A stretch of 64,000 bases of DNA from Pegoplata infirma (GCA_963921195.1 OY992536.1:331841038-331905037); one strand, 5' to 3'; positions 1-11,035 are shown, numbered from the stretch's first letter. Notes: generated by a model not told the origin, from the letters alone. Translations and numbers: made by a program.

Positions 1-290
1 TGTTTAAGAAAATTATATGTTTGGTGAATGTATCGTTGACCTGTGGTGTAACTCAACCCAAACCAAAGAAACACCAGGATTTTACATGTTTTTATGCAAT
101 TAGATATAATTAGATCCACTAATATATGGCAATGTCTGGTCAAAACTCGGATGAAATCAAATCATATTTTATACAAGTTGATCTTTTTCAATGCAAAAGC
201 ATCCACCATTATTCGGATCAAATTGCGTATAAATATATATTGTGTTACATATCATTATATATTGTATCATATAAAAATTTTTACTCGGGA
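1..290. other. AT-rich repeat flank, end of an ACTCGGG-type element
   Basis: No gene is seen. The right part is a TATA/ATAT-rich run that stops at TTTTTACTCGGGA (278-290), which matches the terminal sequence of the AT-rich foldback at 36027-36552 and of the one ending near 48850. It abuts the last bases of the retrotransposon LTR, so the 5' LTR was probably interrupted by this repeat. Confidence 0.4.
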
Positions 291-309
291 CAGGAAACAA
301 TAACCATAT
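291..309 (+). repeat. Remnant of the 5' LTR (last bases only)
   Basis: CAGGAAACAATAACCATAT here recurs at 4617-4635, the end of the 3' LTR. Upstream bases match only weakly, so the 5' LTR is truncated or replaced just before 291. Confidence 0.6.
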
Positions 310-319
310 TGGTGACCTC
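310..319 (+). other. Primer binding site, probably tRNA-Trp
   Basis: TGGTGACCTC directly follows the LTR remnant. It is the reverse complement of a tRNA end of the form GAGGTCACCA, which fits insect tRNA-Trp (5' GACCTCG acceptor strand, from memory). CsRn1-clade elements are known to use this primer. Confidence 0.5.
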
Positions 320-338
320 TAACTAAAAAAGAAAAGTA

Positions 339-1160
339 ATGTCTAACGAAGAGAACTTTTCTGATGCAATGAGTGAACAGGTGGAAAAAGGTGCCGCATC
401 AGATGGAAAGGCTAATGGTGAAATTTTTAGAGTCGGGGTCAAGCCACCAACATTCTGTAAAGAGCAACCGGACTTATATTTCATTCAAATGGAATCACAA
501 TTTGCCGTTGCCGGTGTAAAACTTGATGAGACCATGTACCACCATGTAATATCATCATTGGAGCCTCAATATTTAGTACAAGTGGCGGATATTATACGTA
601 AACCTCCTGAAAAGGGGAAGTATGATGCTGTAAAAAAGGCTTTAATCGCCGAATTTACAGACTCCGATCATCGCAAGCTGCGTAAGTTAATTAGAGAAAT
701 TGAACTTGGAGACCTTAAGCCCTCACAACTTCTGAAGAGGATGAAAGACTTAGCTGGTGAAAAGATGACGGATGACACGTTGAAATCATTGTGGCTGGAC
801 CGTTTACCGGAAACAATTCGTTTTGTAGTAACCATTGTTGACGGTAATTCTACACAAATGGCACATCAAGCTGATAAATTAATGGAGTATCAAAACTACC
901 CCACCATATCAAATGTTCATCAGGAATCATCAACTCTGAGAGCGGAAATAGAGGAGCTTCGTAATCAGCTGAAAGAAATGCGCACGTCAGATCATCGCGA
1001 AAGAGGCCGCTCAAATGATCGCTACCAGAATCAACGTAATCGTAGTAAGTCCAGACAAAAGGTACGTTTTCCGTTTTGTAAATTTCATTACAGATATGGG
1101 GACAAGGCAAGAAAGTGCATAGAACCTTGCCAATATAAGAATTTAAAGCCGGAAAACTAA
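339..1160 (+). CDS. gag: Gag protein of CsRn1-like retrotransposon
   Basis: This 273-aa frame opens 18 bases after the primer-site region and ends at TAA. Residues about 35-190 form the capsid-like domain (PPTFCKEQPDLYFIQMESQF near the start, a large helical region after it). An Arg-rich nucleocapsid tail (about 215-245) leads to a C-x2-H-x9-C-x3-C zinc knuckle (CKFH...CIEPC, about 248-265). The CHCC order instead of CCHC is characteristic of CsRn1 elements. The frame looks undamaged. A slippery site lies 12-18 bases before the stop. Confidence 0.8.
   Translation: MSNEENFSDAMSEQVEKGAASDGKANGEIFRVGVKPPTFCKEQPDLYFIQMESQFAVAGVKLDETMYHHVISSLEPQYLVQVADIIRKPPEKGKYDAVKKALIAEFTDSDHRKLRKLIREIELGDLKPSQLLKRMKDLAGEKMTDDTLKSLWLDRLPETIRFVVTIVDGNSTQMAHQADKLMEYQNYPTISNVHQESSTLRAEIEELRNQLKEMRTSDHRERGRSNDRYQNQRNRSKSRQKVRFPFCKFHYRYGDKARKCIEPCQYKNLKPEN
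1142..1148 (+). other. Predicted -1 ribosomal frameshift site
   Basis: TTTAAAG fits the X XXY YYZ pattern in the gag frame (codons TTA AAG are read as TTT AAA after the slip). Sliding back one base enters the pol frame, which is open back through this point. Gag-Pol fusion by -1 frameshift is common in Ty3/gypsy elements; use of this site is inferred. Confidence 0.5.
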
Positions 1161-1396
1161 ATGCAGCTCTGTCATCGACGGCAAACAGAGTAGATGCTGC
1201 AGAAAGCCGTCGTTTTTTCGTCACCGATCAGAAAACGAAAATTAGGTACTTAATCGACACAGGCGCCGATTTCTCGGTTCTGCCCCCTACCGATCGAAAG
1301 TAAACACACTCATATAACTTATACGCTGCAAATGGCACTCCAATTAAAACATATGGAACGAAAATCATCTCAGTCGACTTCGGTCTCCGAAGACAA

Positions 1397-4375
1397 ATGG
1401 ACTGGGAATTTCTTATTGCCGACGTTACAAAACCAATCATAGGCGTCGATTTTTTGCACAAGTTTGATCTTTTGGTGGACGTTCGAAGAAATAAATTAAT
1501 TGATAGCAAAACAAAACTTATGGTAAATGGTATCGTCGCTAAAGCATGTAATGAACAAATTCATACAGTTTCTCCGTTGGTTGTTGGTTGGGTAAAGCAA
1601 CTTCTTGACAAGTACAAAAACTTAACACAACCTTTTATGTATACACCGAATTCTGAAAACAATACTGTTTACCACCACATCGTTACTGAAGGGCCACCCA
1701 TTTTTTCAAAGCCTAGAAGACTAAATCCGGAAAAGCTGGCTCTTGCAAAAAGGGAATTTGAGTACATGCTAAAACAGGGTATATGTAGCCCGAGTAGCAG
1801 CCAGTGGTCCAGCCCACTGCACATGGCACCAAAGAAAACAGCGGGGGAATGGCGTCCATGCGGCGACTACCGTCGTCTGAATACTGTTACAAAACCAGAT
1901 AGGTACCCCATCCCTCACATCCATGACATATCTCATAGACTACACAACAAATCCATATTTACCACACTCGACTTGGAACGGGCTTACCATCAGGTACCCA
2001 TTGCTCCGGAGGATCGAGAAAAGACGGCTATAGTAACGCCATTTGGTTTATTTCAATTTAATGCTATGACGTTTGGTCTTCGAAATGCGAGCCAAACCTT
2101 TCAACGCTATATGGATAACATATTTCGTGACTTGGATTTTGTCATTGTGTACATTGACGATATCTGCATCGCCTCAAGCAGTGAAGAAGAGCATATACAG
2201 CATTTAAATACAGTGCTTGAACGTCTTCAGCAGTATGGTCTAAAAATTAAGGTATCAAAATGTGTCTTCGGGCAAACCGAAATCAATTTTTTAGGACATC
2301 GCATTACAAAAGATGGTGTATCGCCTACAAGTGAAAAGGTTGAAGCAATTTTACAATTTAAAAAACCAACACTTACATGTGAGCTCAGGAGATTCATAGC
2401 ACTCTTGAATTTCTATCGACGTTTTCTCCCAGATGCGGCATATAAACAGGGTAAGCTACAGAAACTAATTAAAAGCAACAGGAAAAACGACAGAACACCA
2501 GTCCAATGGGACGATGATGCAACATTAGCTTTTGAGCAATGTAGAAGAAGCCTAGCTGAAGCCGCTCTACTGGTTCATCCTTCGTTAAACGCTAAGTTGG
2601 TTCTTCACGTTGATGCCAGCAATTTTTGTGTAGGGGCGGCAATTCATGAGCTAGTAGATGGTAATCTCCGACCACTTGGTTTTTTCTCAAAGAGGATGTC
2701 TGACACTCAGAAAAGGTACAGCACTTTCGATAGGGAGTTACTGGCAGTATTCCAAGCCGTAAAATATTTCAAACATATGATCGATGGTCGCAATTGTACC
2801 ATACTGACGGACCACAAACCACTCACGTACGCATTTCAACAAAATCCGGAAAAGGCAACCCCGAAACAAATACGTCAACTCAGTTTCATCAGCGAATATT
2901 CAACCGACATTCAGCACATTTCTGGCAAAAACAACATTGTTGCCGACACATTGTCGCGAGTGGATGCCATGTTTAACGCCGACCAAGTAAATTTTGAACA
3001 ACTTGCGCTAAGCCAACAAAATGATGATGAGTTAAGAGATGTCGAACAAAATTCCTCGTTGCAACTTAAACGTATACGGTTACCGAACTGTCAAGTTTCG
3101 TTATGGTGCGATGTTTCAACAACAAGAGTTCGTCCCTATATTACTCCGGCATTTAGAAAACAACTTTTTAATTCAATTCATAATGTATCGCATCCTGGAA
3201 AACGTTCTACAGTTAAACTGATCACCGAACGATTCGTCTGGAAGAACATGAAAAACGACATTACTAAAATGGTAAACTCCTGTCTTGAATGCCAAAGAAA
3301 TAAGGTTAGTAAACATAATAGAAGTGCTTTGGAACAATTTAACGTTTCGGACCGACGGTTTCAACATGTCAATATTGACATTGTGGGACCATTGCCCCTA
3401 TCCGATGATTTTAGATACTGTCTAACATGCGTAGACCGTTTTAGCCGTTGGCCAGTCGCTATTCCGATAGGGGATATTACAGCTGAGACAGTGGCACGGG
3501 CATTTTTAAACGGTTGGATAGCACAGTATGGTATGCCAAGCGCCATTACGACTGACCAGGGCAGGCAATTTGAGTCGAGACTGTTCAGGGAACTCACTCA
3601 ACTAACAGGTTCCAAACATTTACGCACTACCGCTTATCATCCACAGGCAAATGGCCTGGTAGAGCGTATGCACCGAACTCCCAAAAGTGCTATTAAATGT
3701 CACACATCAACCAATTGGACTGATAGTTTGCCTATTGTCTTATTGGGTTTGAGGACAACTTTTAAACCGGATTTGAATGCATCGGCAGCTGAAATGATCT
3801 ATGGATCGACAATTAAGCTACCATGCGAATTTTTTGAAGAACAAACACAGGAGTATTTCGAAAGCGACTTTGTTAAAAATCTTCGCAGCGTGATTAGTAA
3901 ACTGAGACCGGTTCAAACGTCTAATCATTCTTCTCCAAAAGTTTTTGTTCAGCGGGAACTTGCATCATGTACTCATGTTTTCTTACGAGACGATTCAGTT
4001 CGTGCTCCTTTAAAAGCACCCTACGATGGTCCTTTCGAAGTCATTAATCGAAACGATAAAAATTTTGACATAAAAATCGGTGAAAGAATTGTTAAAGTTA
4101 CCATAGACCGAGTAAAAGCAGCATTTATAGTTAACGAAGACCAACATCCAAATTTTTCTGAATCACAGACTCAACAACAACAACCATTGCAAGATGAAAA
4201 TGTTTCAATAGTTCCCCTAAATCAGAACCAAAATGACACAACGATGCATCAACCTTCCGGAAATGGTTCACCTATGCTACAGCAACCTACGGAAAATGTT
4301 TATATCCCTCCGGGAACGTCACGCTCTGGTAGAGCTATAAACGTACCAAGAAGATATGTACAGTTTGTTGCCTAG
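1397..4375 (+). CDS. pol: Pol polyprotein (PR-RT-RNaseH-IN), broken in protease
   Basis: The pol frame is open from the slippery site to a TAA at 1301-1303, then from 1304 to 4375; 1397 is the first ATG after the stop. The protease motif DTGAD lies just before the stop, which therefore cuts Pol inside the protease. Counting from the ATG: reverse transcriptase at about 110-330 with [12 protein letters not shown] and catalytic YIDD at 252-255; RNase H from about 400 (HVDAS) to 520; integrase zinc domain (H-H-C-C, ending CLECQ) at about 595-635; DD35E core with D near 659, D near 719 (TTDQG) and E near 755 (GLVERM). The tail ends in a basic [10 protein letters not shown] segment. Apart from the stop the frame is intact, so inactivation is fairly recent or the stop is a base error. 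Confidence 0.85.
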   Translation: MDWEFLIADVTKPIIGVDFLHKFDLLVDVRRNKLIDSKTKLMVNGIVAKACNEQIHTVSPLVVGWVKQLLDKYKNLTQPFMYTPNSENNTVYHHIVTEGPPIFSKPRRLNPEKLALAKREFEYMLKQGICSPSSSQWSSPLHMAPKKTAGEWRPCGDYRRLNTVTKPDRYPIPHIHDISHRLHNKSIFTTLDLERAYHQVPIAPEDREKTAIVTPFGLFQFNAMTFGLRNASQTFQRYMDNIFRDLDFVIVYIDDICIASSSEEEHIQHLNTVLERLQQYGLKIKVSKCVFGQTEINFLGHRITKDGVSPTSEKVEAILQFKKPTLTCELRRFIALLNFYRRFLPDAAYKQGKLQKLIKSNRKNDRTPVQWDDDATLAFEQCRRSLAEAALLVHPSLNAKLVLHVDASNFCVGAAIHELVDGNLRPLGFFSKRMSDTQKRYSTFDRELLAVFQAVKYFKHMIDGRNCTILTDHKPLTYAFQQNPEKATPKQIRQLSFISEYSTDIQHISGKNNIVADTLSRVDAMFNADQVNFEQLALSQQNDDELRDVEQNSSLQLKRIRLPNCQVSLWCDVSTTRVRPYITPAFRKQLFNSIHNVSHPGKRSTVKLITERFVWKNMKNDITKMVNSCLECQRNKVSKHNRSALEQFNVSDRRFQHVNIDIVGPLPLSDDFRYCLTCVDRFSRWPVAIPIGDITAETVARAFLNGWIAQYGMPSAITTDQGRQFESRLFRELTQLTGSKHLRTTAYHPQANGLVERMHRTPKSAIKCHTSTNWTDSLPIVLLGLRTTFKPDLNASAAEMIYGSTIKLPCEFFEEQTQEYFESDFVKNLRSVISKLRPVQTSNHSSPKVFVQRELASCTHVFLRDDSVRAPLKAPYDGPFEVINRNDKNFDIKIGERIVKVTIDRVKAAFIVNEDQHPNFSESQTQQQQPLQDENVSIVPLNQNQNDTTMHQPSGNGSPMLQQPTENVYIPPGTSRSGRAINVPRRYVQFVA

Positions 4376-4385
4376 CAACCACATT

Positions 4386-4632
4386 GAAGGGGGAGTGATG
4401 TGGCGGTTCACCCTAACATTTGAATTATTAAGATCTGGCAGCCTTGGCGAAAGATAGAAAATTGACAATAATTGTGGCGCTAAGAAAAATAGATTATTCT
4501 AGAGAAAAACAGAAAAAGACTGATTTTTGTAGTTGAGAATATTTTAAGATTGAATAAGAACTTAATAAAAACAATCTACTTTTATACAGAATTTCAAGCG
4601 TTTTTATTTGGTTACACAGGAAACAATAACCA
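4386..4632 (+). repeat. Polypurine tract and 3' LTR
   Basis: GAAGGGGGAG (4386-4395) is the polypurine tract. The LTR begins TGATGTGG at 4396 and ends near 4632 in the sequence shared with 291-309. A polyadenylation signal AATAAA lies near 4563. Length about 237 bp. Confidence 0.7.
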
Positions 4633-4639
4633 TATGTTT

Positions 4640-4984
4640 TTTAAAAAACTTACAAAAAAATTGTGTATTTCGTTTGAAGATTAGGAGAAAATAATTTTTG
4701 AACTGAAGCAGTTTTACATTTATTGCTAAACTTGTAACATTTTCTTCAATTGAACTGAACCAAGTGTAATGAAATACGAAATCAAAAAATTCAGCGACTT
4801 TTTTACATATTTTTTAAAATACCAAAAAGTTTCGGTTTCGGCTAATATTCGGCCAAAATTTTGCCGAATACCGAATAGTGGCCAAAACCCCATTATTCGG
4901 CCGAAACCGAGACCGAAACCGAATATTCGGTCGGACTCTATAAATTAGACACGAACAAAACACGTCGTTCGTGTATGTTTATAA
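4640..4984. other. Repeat tail with GAAACCGAA tracts
   Basis: No gene. 4820-4940 is built from imperfect CCGAAACCGAATATTCGG units and stops at GGTCGGACTCTA. The same type of tract, with the same ending and orientation, lies at 7060-7150, so both are ends of one transposon family (hAT-like TAGAGTCCGACC terminus). Their other ends were not found. Confidence 0.35.
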
Positions 4985-6165
4985 GATTGCCAATACGAAC
5001 TATAACAGGCGTTTCGGTTGAAAAGTTTAATGTTATACCACTTATAAAACGAACGATAAACGGCGTTCGGGTTACTGAAGTAATACAAAGCTACGAAGTG
5101 AACACGAACTATAAACGGCGTTCGTGTTAGTAAAATATATACGAACAATAAACGGCGTTCGGGTTAATAAGATCAGAGCTTCGAAGGATTTCATTCCTTA
5201 ATTCGATTTGTCATTCTGAGTGAAAATTTAGTGATTGCATTCCCCAATCACATTTTAGCGAATTGAATGAATTCACTTTAGACTCATTCGATTTATAAAT
5301 ATCGAATGCATTCGATTTATTTTTCATTCGACTTTCAAAAATCGAATGCATTCGATTTTTTTTCATTCGACTTATAAAAATCGAATGCATTCACTTGCGA
5401 ATGCAATCGATTTTCTTTTCATTCAATTTGAAAAATCGAGTGGCTTATTCATTCATTGCATAAAAAACTTAAAAAAAAACTAACCAAGATAGAGCAAAAC
5501 GGAGCCAATTTTTTGTCCATAGTATCGCTAACACTCTTCACATTTTTTTTGTCGTATAGGCAGTTAATATGTGCATTTTTAAAATTTTCGGGAACACCAA
5601 TTTTTTTGGATTCAAAATTAGAGCCCATTAGGGTCATCGTATGTAAAGAAAGTAGGCGTTACTATGGACCAAAATTTGGCTCCGTTTTGGTCTATATATT
5701 TAAAAATTCGATTGCATTCGCAGTGGAATGATAAAAAATCGTATGCATTCGATTTTTCTAAATCGAATGAACAAGAAATCGAATGCATTCATTTTTGTTC
5801 ATTCAATCGAATGAATTCAAAGGACTGCATTCAATATTGATTTATGAAATCGAATGCATTCACTGACTATGAAAATTGAATAGATTTTTTTGAGAATTCA
5901 TTCGAAAAGGATTTCATTCTTCGAAGCTCTGAATAAGATACTTTCAAACAACAAATTAAATGCGAACAATAAACGGCGTTCGGGTAAATAAATACGATGG
6001 CTAATACGAACAATAATCGGCGTTCGGGTTAGTAAGGTGCATTCAAAACTATAAAATAAATACGAACAATAAACGGCGTTCGTGTAAGTAAATACGGCGG
6101 CTAATACGAACAATAATTATTGTTCGTATTAGCCGCCGATATAATCGGCGTTCGGGTTAGTAAGA
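4985..6165. repeat. Dispersed array of CGAAC...GTTCG units
   Basis: At least seven copies of a unit like ACGAACAATAAACGGCGTTCG occur, four or five before 5166 and four after 5940, spaced 40-60 bp apart. Each unit is a small inverted repeat (CGAAC, ten bases, GTTCG). The hAT element at 5174-5931 split the array in two. Confidence 0.6.
5174..5931. mobile_element. hAT-type MITE, 8-bp target duplication AATAAGAT
   Basis: Perfect 13-bp inverted ends CAGAGCTTCGAAG are flanked on both sides by AATAAGAT (5166-5173 and 5932-5939). The CAGAG terminus and 8-bp duplication are hAT hallmarks. There is no transposase. The interior (5275-5880) is dominated by the palindromic motif ATCGAATGCATTCGAT in both orientations. 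5560-5700 resembles a repeat segment at 46560-46700. Confidence 0.8.
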
Positions 6166-6179
6166 TGCATTCAAAAATT

Positions 6180-7985
6180 GAAACAAAGCTAAAAAAAATC
6201 AAAAATTTCTTTTTTGCTTGGAACAATTTCTGTGCTGATGCACATTGCAATTAATGCACATATAAATTGCGGTGGTCAAGGGGAGATATTTTTTAATTGC
6301 AGAAAGATGAGACTTTACATTTGTAACAAAATATACCTGAAATTCATGCTTTTTATACATAAAAAGGTGATCGTGCAGGTAAATTTTTTTCTTATATGGG
6401 GTTCACACTTAAACAACCTTAAACAACTTGTTTAACAAAACACAAGTAACCTTTTTTATCTGAGTTTTTTTTAAGGCAATCGGGGGTGAGAAGCAACGAA
6501 GGAGGAAAACAGAATTCGTGATTTTTTTTCTATCCCGTTTTATTTTCACTCCACAAAAAAAAATTGCAAGACTTTATTGCAAGCAAAAAAAGCCTGTGTA
6601 TAAATACCGTCTTATACCAAATTCGCATTCATTTTTTAAACATTTTTAACCACTTATACATGTTTAAATTTAAACTTTTTAAGGTACATAAACATGTTTA
6701 AGTGCTTAAACATGTTTAAAAAAATGAATGCGAATTTCGTATTATAGAATATGACGGTGCTTCTAATAAAACAAACAAAAAGTTTTTTTCTGGATTCTGC
6801 ACACAAAAAATTTTAGAGAAAAAATTTTAATTAAAAATTTTAAAAAGTTAAATTTTGTTTTTAATCATTTTTTTAATTGATGTGATTACATTTTTTCTCT
6901 CAATCTACATTGAAATTTACATTTTTTTGTAAGTTTTTTAAAAAATATATTTTTTTAAATAAATACAGCAATTCCTAGGATTTCAAAACATTAAGTCCTG
7001 TATATTTATCTTTAACAATTTTTTAATGATTTTATTCATGCCAGGTGATATTTTTTTTTAAGTTTCGGTTTCGGCCGAATATCTTTTTTTGGCCGAATAT
7101 TCAATTCGGTTTCGGTTCGGCCTCGAAAAACTGGTTTTGGTCGGACTCTACATTTTTTTATTGATTTCGAAAATTTGCGTGTATTGAGAGCAAATGCACT
7201 TTTGCGCCTTTAAATTTTTACAAGTTTTAGTAATTAATACTATTACTTTCGTGATAGGTGCAAAATCAATTAAAATAGTAATTGATATAATCATTGATTA
7301 AAACTCATTTAAATTTTTTTGTGTGTGGTGTTATGACATAAAATTTTGTAACGACTGCTTGATTAAAATTTTGGGATTTCCAAAAAAGGACATCAGTATT
7401 TTTTTTTTACAACGCAAAGAACAATGCAGTTACACTCAATGTATATCAAATATTAACAATGTTTGCAAAAGAAAAAATTTCATCACAGAAAAGTCTACAT
7501 TTTTTAAGATCTACTTTTATTAGGGGTCATAAAAATATTTGTTTTATGTTATATGACATTGCATACAAACGATTACTGATCGATGTAATATCTTTTGTGA
7601 ACATCTTTAGCAATTCGTTAGTCAGGTAAAACCTAATAACGTGATGGAAAGAAAATGTTTTATGTACAATTAAAAAAAACAAAAATACAAAACCGATACA
7701 AAAGAAGAAAAAAATGAATTGGTATTGGTTTTTATTGGTGTTAGTTTTGAAAAAAAAAAGTATTGCGTTTTATTTTTTGGTATTGGTAGTGGGGAAACGG
7801 TATTGGTTTTTTATCGGTATTGGTATCGCACAAATAAAGGTATCGAAAAGGTATTGGTACCCATCATTGCTAAAAATAGAGACGACATCATACAAAAAAT
7901 GTGTAAGTGCGAAAGAGAAAGGAACAAAATCCACTCTCTGGCAGAGAGTACTCCATCATTGAGAATTCAGCTTTAAAGTTAATGT
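6180..7985. other. Non-coding AT-rich DNA with short repeats
   Basis: No credible gene. It holds a Harbinger-like MITE (6615-6741), a GGCCGAATATTC-rich repeat end (7060-7150), and a GGTATTGGT-type simple repeat (about 7715-7860) resembling terminal tracts of the hAT element at 58203-60105. The rest is plain AT-rich sequence. Confidence 0.4.
6615..6741. mobile_element. Harbinger-like MITE, TTA target duplication
   Basis: A 127-bp palindromic element has ends TACCAAATTCGCATTC and the matching TACGAAATTCGCATTC, flanked by TTA on both sides. The centre carries ACATGTTTAA repeats. A degraded relative lies at 10941-11035, and a right end resembling it at about 60185-60215. Confidence 0.65.
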
Positions 7986-7994
7986 GTTAGTTAC

Positions 7995-8498
7995 CTTCTT
8001 TAGTTTGATCAATTTCCGTATCGTTTTCTTTCAAATTTTCTTGTTCTAATGACATTATATCCGCGGTAAGAGTTTTCCTTATTTCTGGTTCTGGCAGCTC
8101 CTTGAGAATTTCCAACACAGGCGATGATTCCAAATTTTGTTCAAGCTCAATTTCTGTTTTTACGGAATTTCGTATTGATTCCTCTAAGTTTTCAGTAGAC
8201 ATAGGATGATCTCCCTGAGAATTCACAAAATCAGGAGAAATTTTTATCTCGGGACTCTCAACGGCGTTCGAGAGTATGTCATTATTTACATCAACGGTTT
8301 CTTCAAATGGATTATAATGTTTCTTTTCTACATGATGTGGAATAGTATTATGAATATTTCTTTCGGACTGTAATTGGCTGCTTGTGTTATTATTTTTATT
8401 CGTGGGGATTACTACCAACGTTTGTTCTGTTATCTGTACAACACTTTTCGTATTAAGTTCTTCAATTGTAGTTTTCCCAGCAGAAACTTGATAATGGT
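7995..8498 (-). CDS. Internal coding exon of unidentified host gene (acidic segment)
   Basis: On the minus strand a TTTTCTTTTAAG acceptor precedes 8498 and a strong donor AAG|GTAACT follows 7995. The 504-bp exon is open in one frame, is a multiple of three, and both borders are in phase 1, the usual signature of a real cassette exon. It encodes 168 residues rich in Glu, Asn, Ser and Thr (YHYQVSAGKTTIEELNT at the start, ELPEPEIRKTLTADIMSLEQ near the end), probably disordered, with no domain I recognise. Its entry phase matches the donor at 18296, so it is probably the second coding exon of that gene. Codon use is unlike the surrounding repeats. Confidence 0.5.
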
Positions 8499-9499
8499 CT
8501 TAAAAGAAAATTAGCAAAATGGCATATTAGATTTCTATTATACACTCTGGACATAGAATATTTCAAAGATGTTGCAGTTATAAAAAGTTATGTATAAAGA
8601 ACTTAGATTTTTTTTATAATTTTTGCATTATATATCCTACACTCATAGAAATATCTTAGTAGAAAAATTAGTATATCAAGTTTTACAGAATAATGCCGTA
8701 TTCAAAAAAAATTAATGTTGATATCGTTAAATAATCAACTATTTACAATGTGTCTACAGAATTCAGTAGATAAATAGAAAAAACAACCCTGTTCGTTAAT
8801 TTTTTTTATTACTAACGGTATTGGTAGCAATGTACAACGAGTTTGTCTCTTATAAAATTATTTGATTTGTTTGTTTTTAATAAAATTATTTAATATTACA
8901 AAAATTATGCTATGAAATAGCCCCCAAACGAAAAAATGAAATAACACCAAAAAAAAAATGAAAAAAATTTTAGGGTTTATTTCAATTTTTTGGGGGATTA
9001 TTTCATAATTTTTTTGGGGGTCTATTATGAAATAACACCCAAATGAAATAGTCCCCAAGATTTTTTATTTTGGGGGCTGTTTCATTTTATATCTATTTTA
9101 GGCGCTATTTCATTTTATGGGACTTATTTTATTTATTAAAAACTAGCATTTGACAAGTTATTTACATTTAAAATAGTTCAGTAAGTAAAAATACCTAAGA
9201 CAAATAATTATATGTGCATTTTTTTATATTAAGTTATAAGAAAGAAAATAAATTATTTTTTCATGTTTGGTTAATATTTTATTATGTTTATATATAAGCA
9301 TTAAAATCATTTATATAAGCATTAAAAACATTTTAATTTTATACCTTATTTTTTAAAACTGAAAATAACGAAAAAGGAAACACTTCTCATATTTTCTATA
9401 GAAAATAATTATATGTGCATAAGAGAAAATTCCTATATATTCTTTTTGATTTGTAATATAATTAAGTATTTTGTGAAAATTTGTGTTCGCCTTGTGTAT

Positions 9500-9960
9500 T
9501 TAAACTTTTTTAAGCCTAGGGGGCATAAAACCCGCCAAGGTTTTTAATGTACCAATACCCCTTGTCCCCCGTTTTGTCAGTATTTGAAGTTGAAGTCCTT
9601 TAATGGTCTTGTACGGCTTTGACTTTGAAATGACGTTGGCAGAAAGGGTCCTAAAGCGGAATTTAATTGGGTGTAGGTCGGGTCTAATGGCTGGCCATTT
9701 CAATACTGGTATGTTGTGCGCATTTAGCAAGTTTTTTGTCAACCGAGTGACATGGATTACAGCGTTATCCTGTGATAATGTCCAATTATCTCCATACAGT
9801 TCGGTAGCAAAGTCTATTAAATGGTTCCCAACAAGTAAAAATATATTTTTGCATTATTTTTATTGGAAACAAATCATATTCAAACCCTTCCTCATGATCC
9901 AAATACATCCTATACCATGACGGATTCGAAACTGTGCATTCGAAAATAGCACGTTTGGTG
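9500..9960 (-). pseudogene. Tc1-like transposase C-terminal fragment, broken
   Basis: The minus-strand translation shows LTKNLLNAHNIPVLKWPA.RPDLHPIKF, equivalent to the end of the DDE domain of Tc1 transposases (usual form SPDLNPIE). Stops interrupt the upstream VM.W region near 9900. It is the mirror image of the copy at 10140-10560. Confidence 0.65.
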
Positions 9961-10139
9961 GAAATGTGTTAAATCTCTACAAGAGATGTGGTGTCCATCA
10001 GCGCCGTCTTAATTTAACATTTTTTCGTCATATTTTGTGATAAAAAAGTTTAAATTGGATGGCAATGATCGTCAACACCAATATTGGAGAGATTTAAGAC
10101 AGCCGCGCCAAACGTGCTATTTGCAAAATCACGGTTGCG

Positions 10140-10560
10140 AATCCGTTATGGCATGGGATGCATTTGGATCAGGAGAACGGTTCCGAATATGATTTGCCCA
10201 TACTAAAAACAATGCAATAATATAATTTTACTTGTTCGGGAACATTTAATAGACTTTACTATCGAACTGTGTGGAGATAATTGGACATTCCACCAAGACA
10301 ACGCTCCAATCCATATCACTGGTTTGACAAAAAACTTGTTTAGTGCGCCCAGCATACCAGTATTGAAATGGCCAGCCATTAGTCCCGACATAAGCCTAAC
10401 TAAATTCCTCCTTAGGACCCTTTCTGCCAATGTCGTTTCAAAGTCAAAGCGGTACAATACGCGCTAAGAACTTAAATTTGAGATATTGACGAAAAGAGGG
10501 AAAAATAGTATTGGGACATGAAAAAACTTGATTGGTTTTATGCCTCGTAGTCTAAAACAA
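10140..10560 (+). pseudogene. Tc1-like transposase C-terminal fragment, broken
   Basis: The plus-strand translation shows VMAWDAFGSG, then HQDNAPIH (second catalytic Asp region), then IPVLKWPAISPDISLTKF. The expected third catalytic Glu after SPD.. is replaced, and stops follow. It diverges from its inverted partner, so the palindrome is old. Confidence 0.65.
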
Positions 10561-10940
10561 ATATAAATATTCATTAAATATTCATATAACCTAATTATAT
10601 TGTATATCAAAAAGAAAATATATGAATTTTCCTTTTTGCACATATAATTATTTTCTATGAAGTATATTTTTATTCCTTATTTTCTGTATTAAAAAATAAA
10701 GTTTAAAATGAATGTTTTTATGATTTTAAAGCTTACTTAAAAACATAACAAAATATTAACCAAACTTGAAAAAATATTTTGTTTTCTTTCCTATAACTCA
10801 ATATAATACAGTGCACATATAATTATTTGTCTTAGGTATTATACTAATAATAGTTTTTAAGTTAAGTTTTTGATAGGAAGTGTTGTAGTGTAGATCCTGA
10901 AGTATAAAATTCCAGTTTTTTTCGAACATGACGAATCTAA

Positions 10941-11035
10941 TACCAAATTCGCATTATTTTTTTTAAACTTATTTAACCACTTTAACATGTTTAAGTGCTT
11001 AAAATAGTTCAAAAAAAAATAATGTGAATAAGCAT
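10941..11035. mobile_element. Degraded Harbinger-like MITE
   Basis: It begins TACCAAATTCGCATT after TAA and has the same central ACATGTTTAAGTGCTTAAA as the copy at 6615-6741; the right end has decayed. Confidence 0.5.

Larger units (their letters stand above)
291..4632 (+). mobile_element. Ty3/gypsy LTR retrotransposon, CsRn1-like, defective
   Basis: The order is LTR remnant, primer site, gag, pol (PR-RT-RNaseH-IN), polypurine tract, 3' LTR, with no env-like frame. Three traits point to the CsRn1 clade: a CHCC Gag knuckle (C-x2-H-x9-C-x3-C), a primer site TGGTGACCTC matching the 3' end of insect tRNA-Trp, and the Gag type. The clade traits come from known family descriptions; the assignment is inference. 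The copy is dead: the protease has an in-frame stop and nearly all of the 5' LTR is missing. The right limit is set by the sequence shared with 291-309. Confidence 0.85.
9194..10836. mobile_element. Palindromic Tc1-like element with IR/DR ends
   Basis: It is flanked by TA. The outer ends CCTAAGACAAATAATTATAT are inverted copies. A second ATAATTATATGTGCA motif lies about 200 bp inside each end (near 9404 and 10640), the IR/DR arrangement of some Tc1 elements. The interior is not one transposase but two inverted copies of its C-terminal half. Confidence 0.6.

Noticed and set aside
850..1224. Minus-strand frame of 124 codons opposite gag
   Set aside because: It is the antisense shadow of the gag 3' end and junction and has no family resemblance.
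3361..3597. Minus-strand frame opposite integrase
   Set aside because: Antisense shadow of a conserved coding region.
7714..7976. Two overlapping small frames rich in Trp, Tyr and Val
   Set aside because: Produced by a GGTATTGGT simple repeat.
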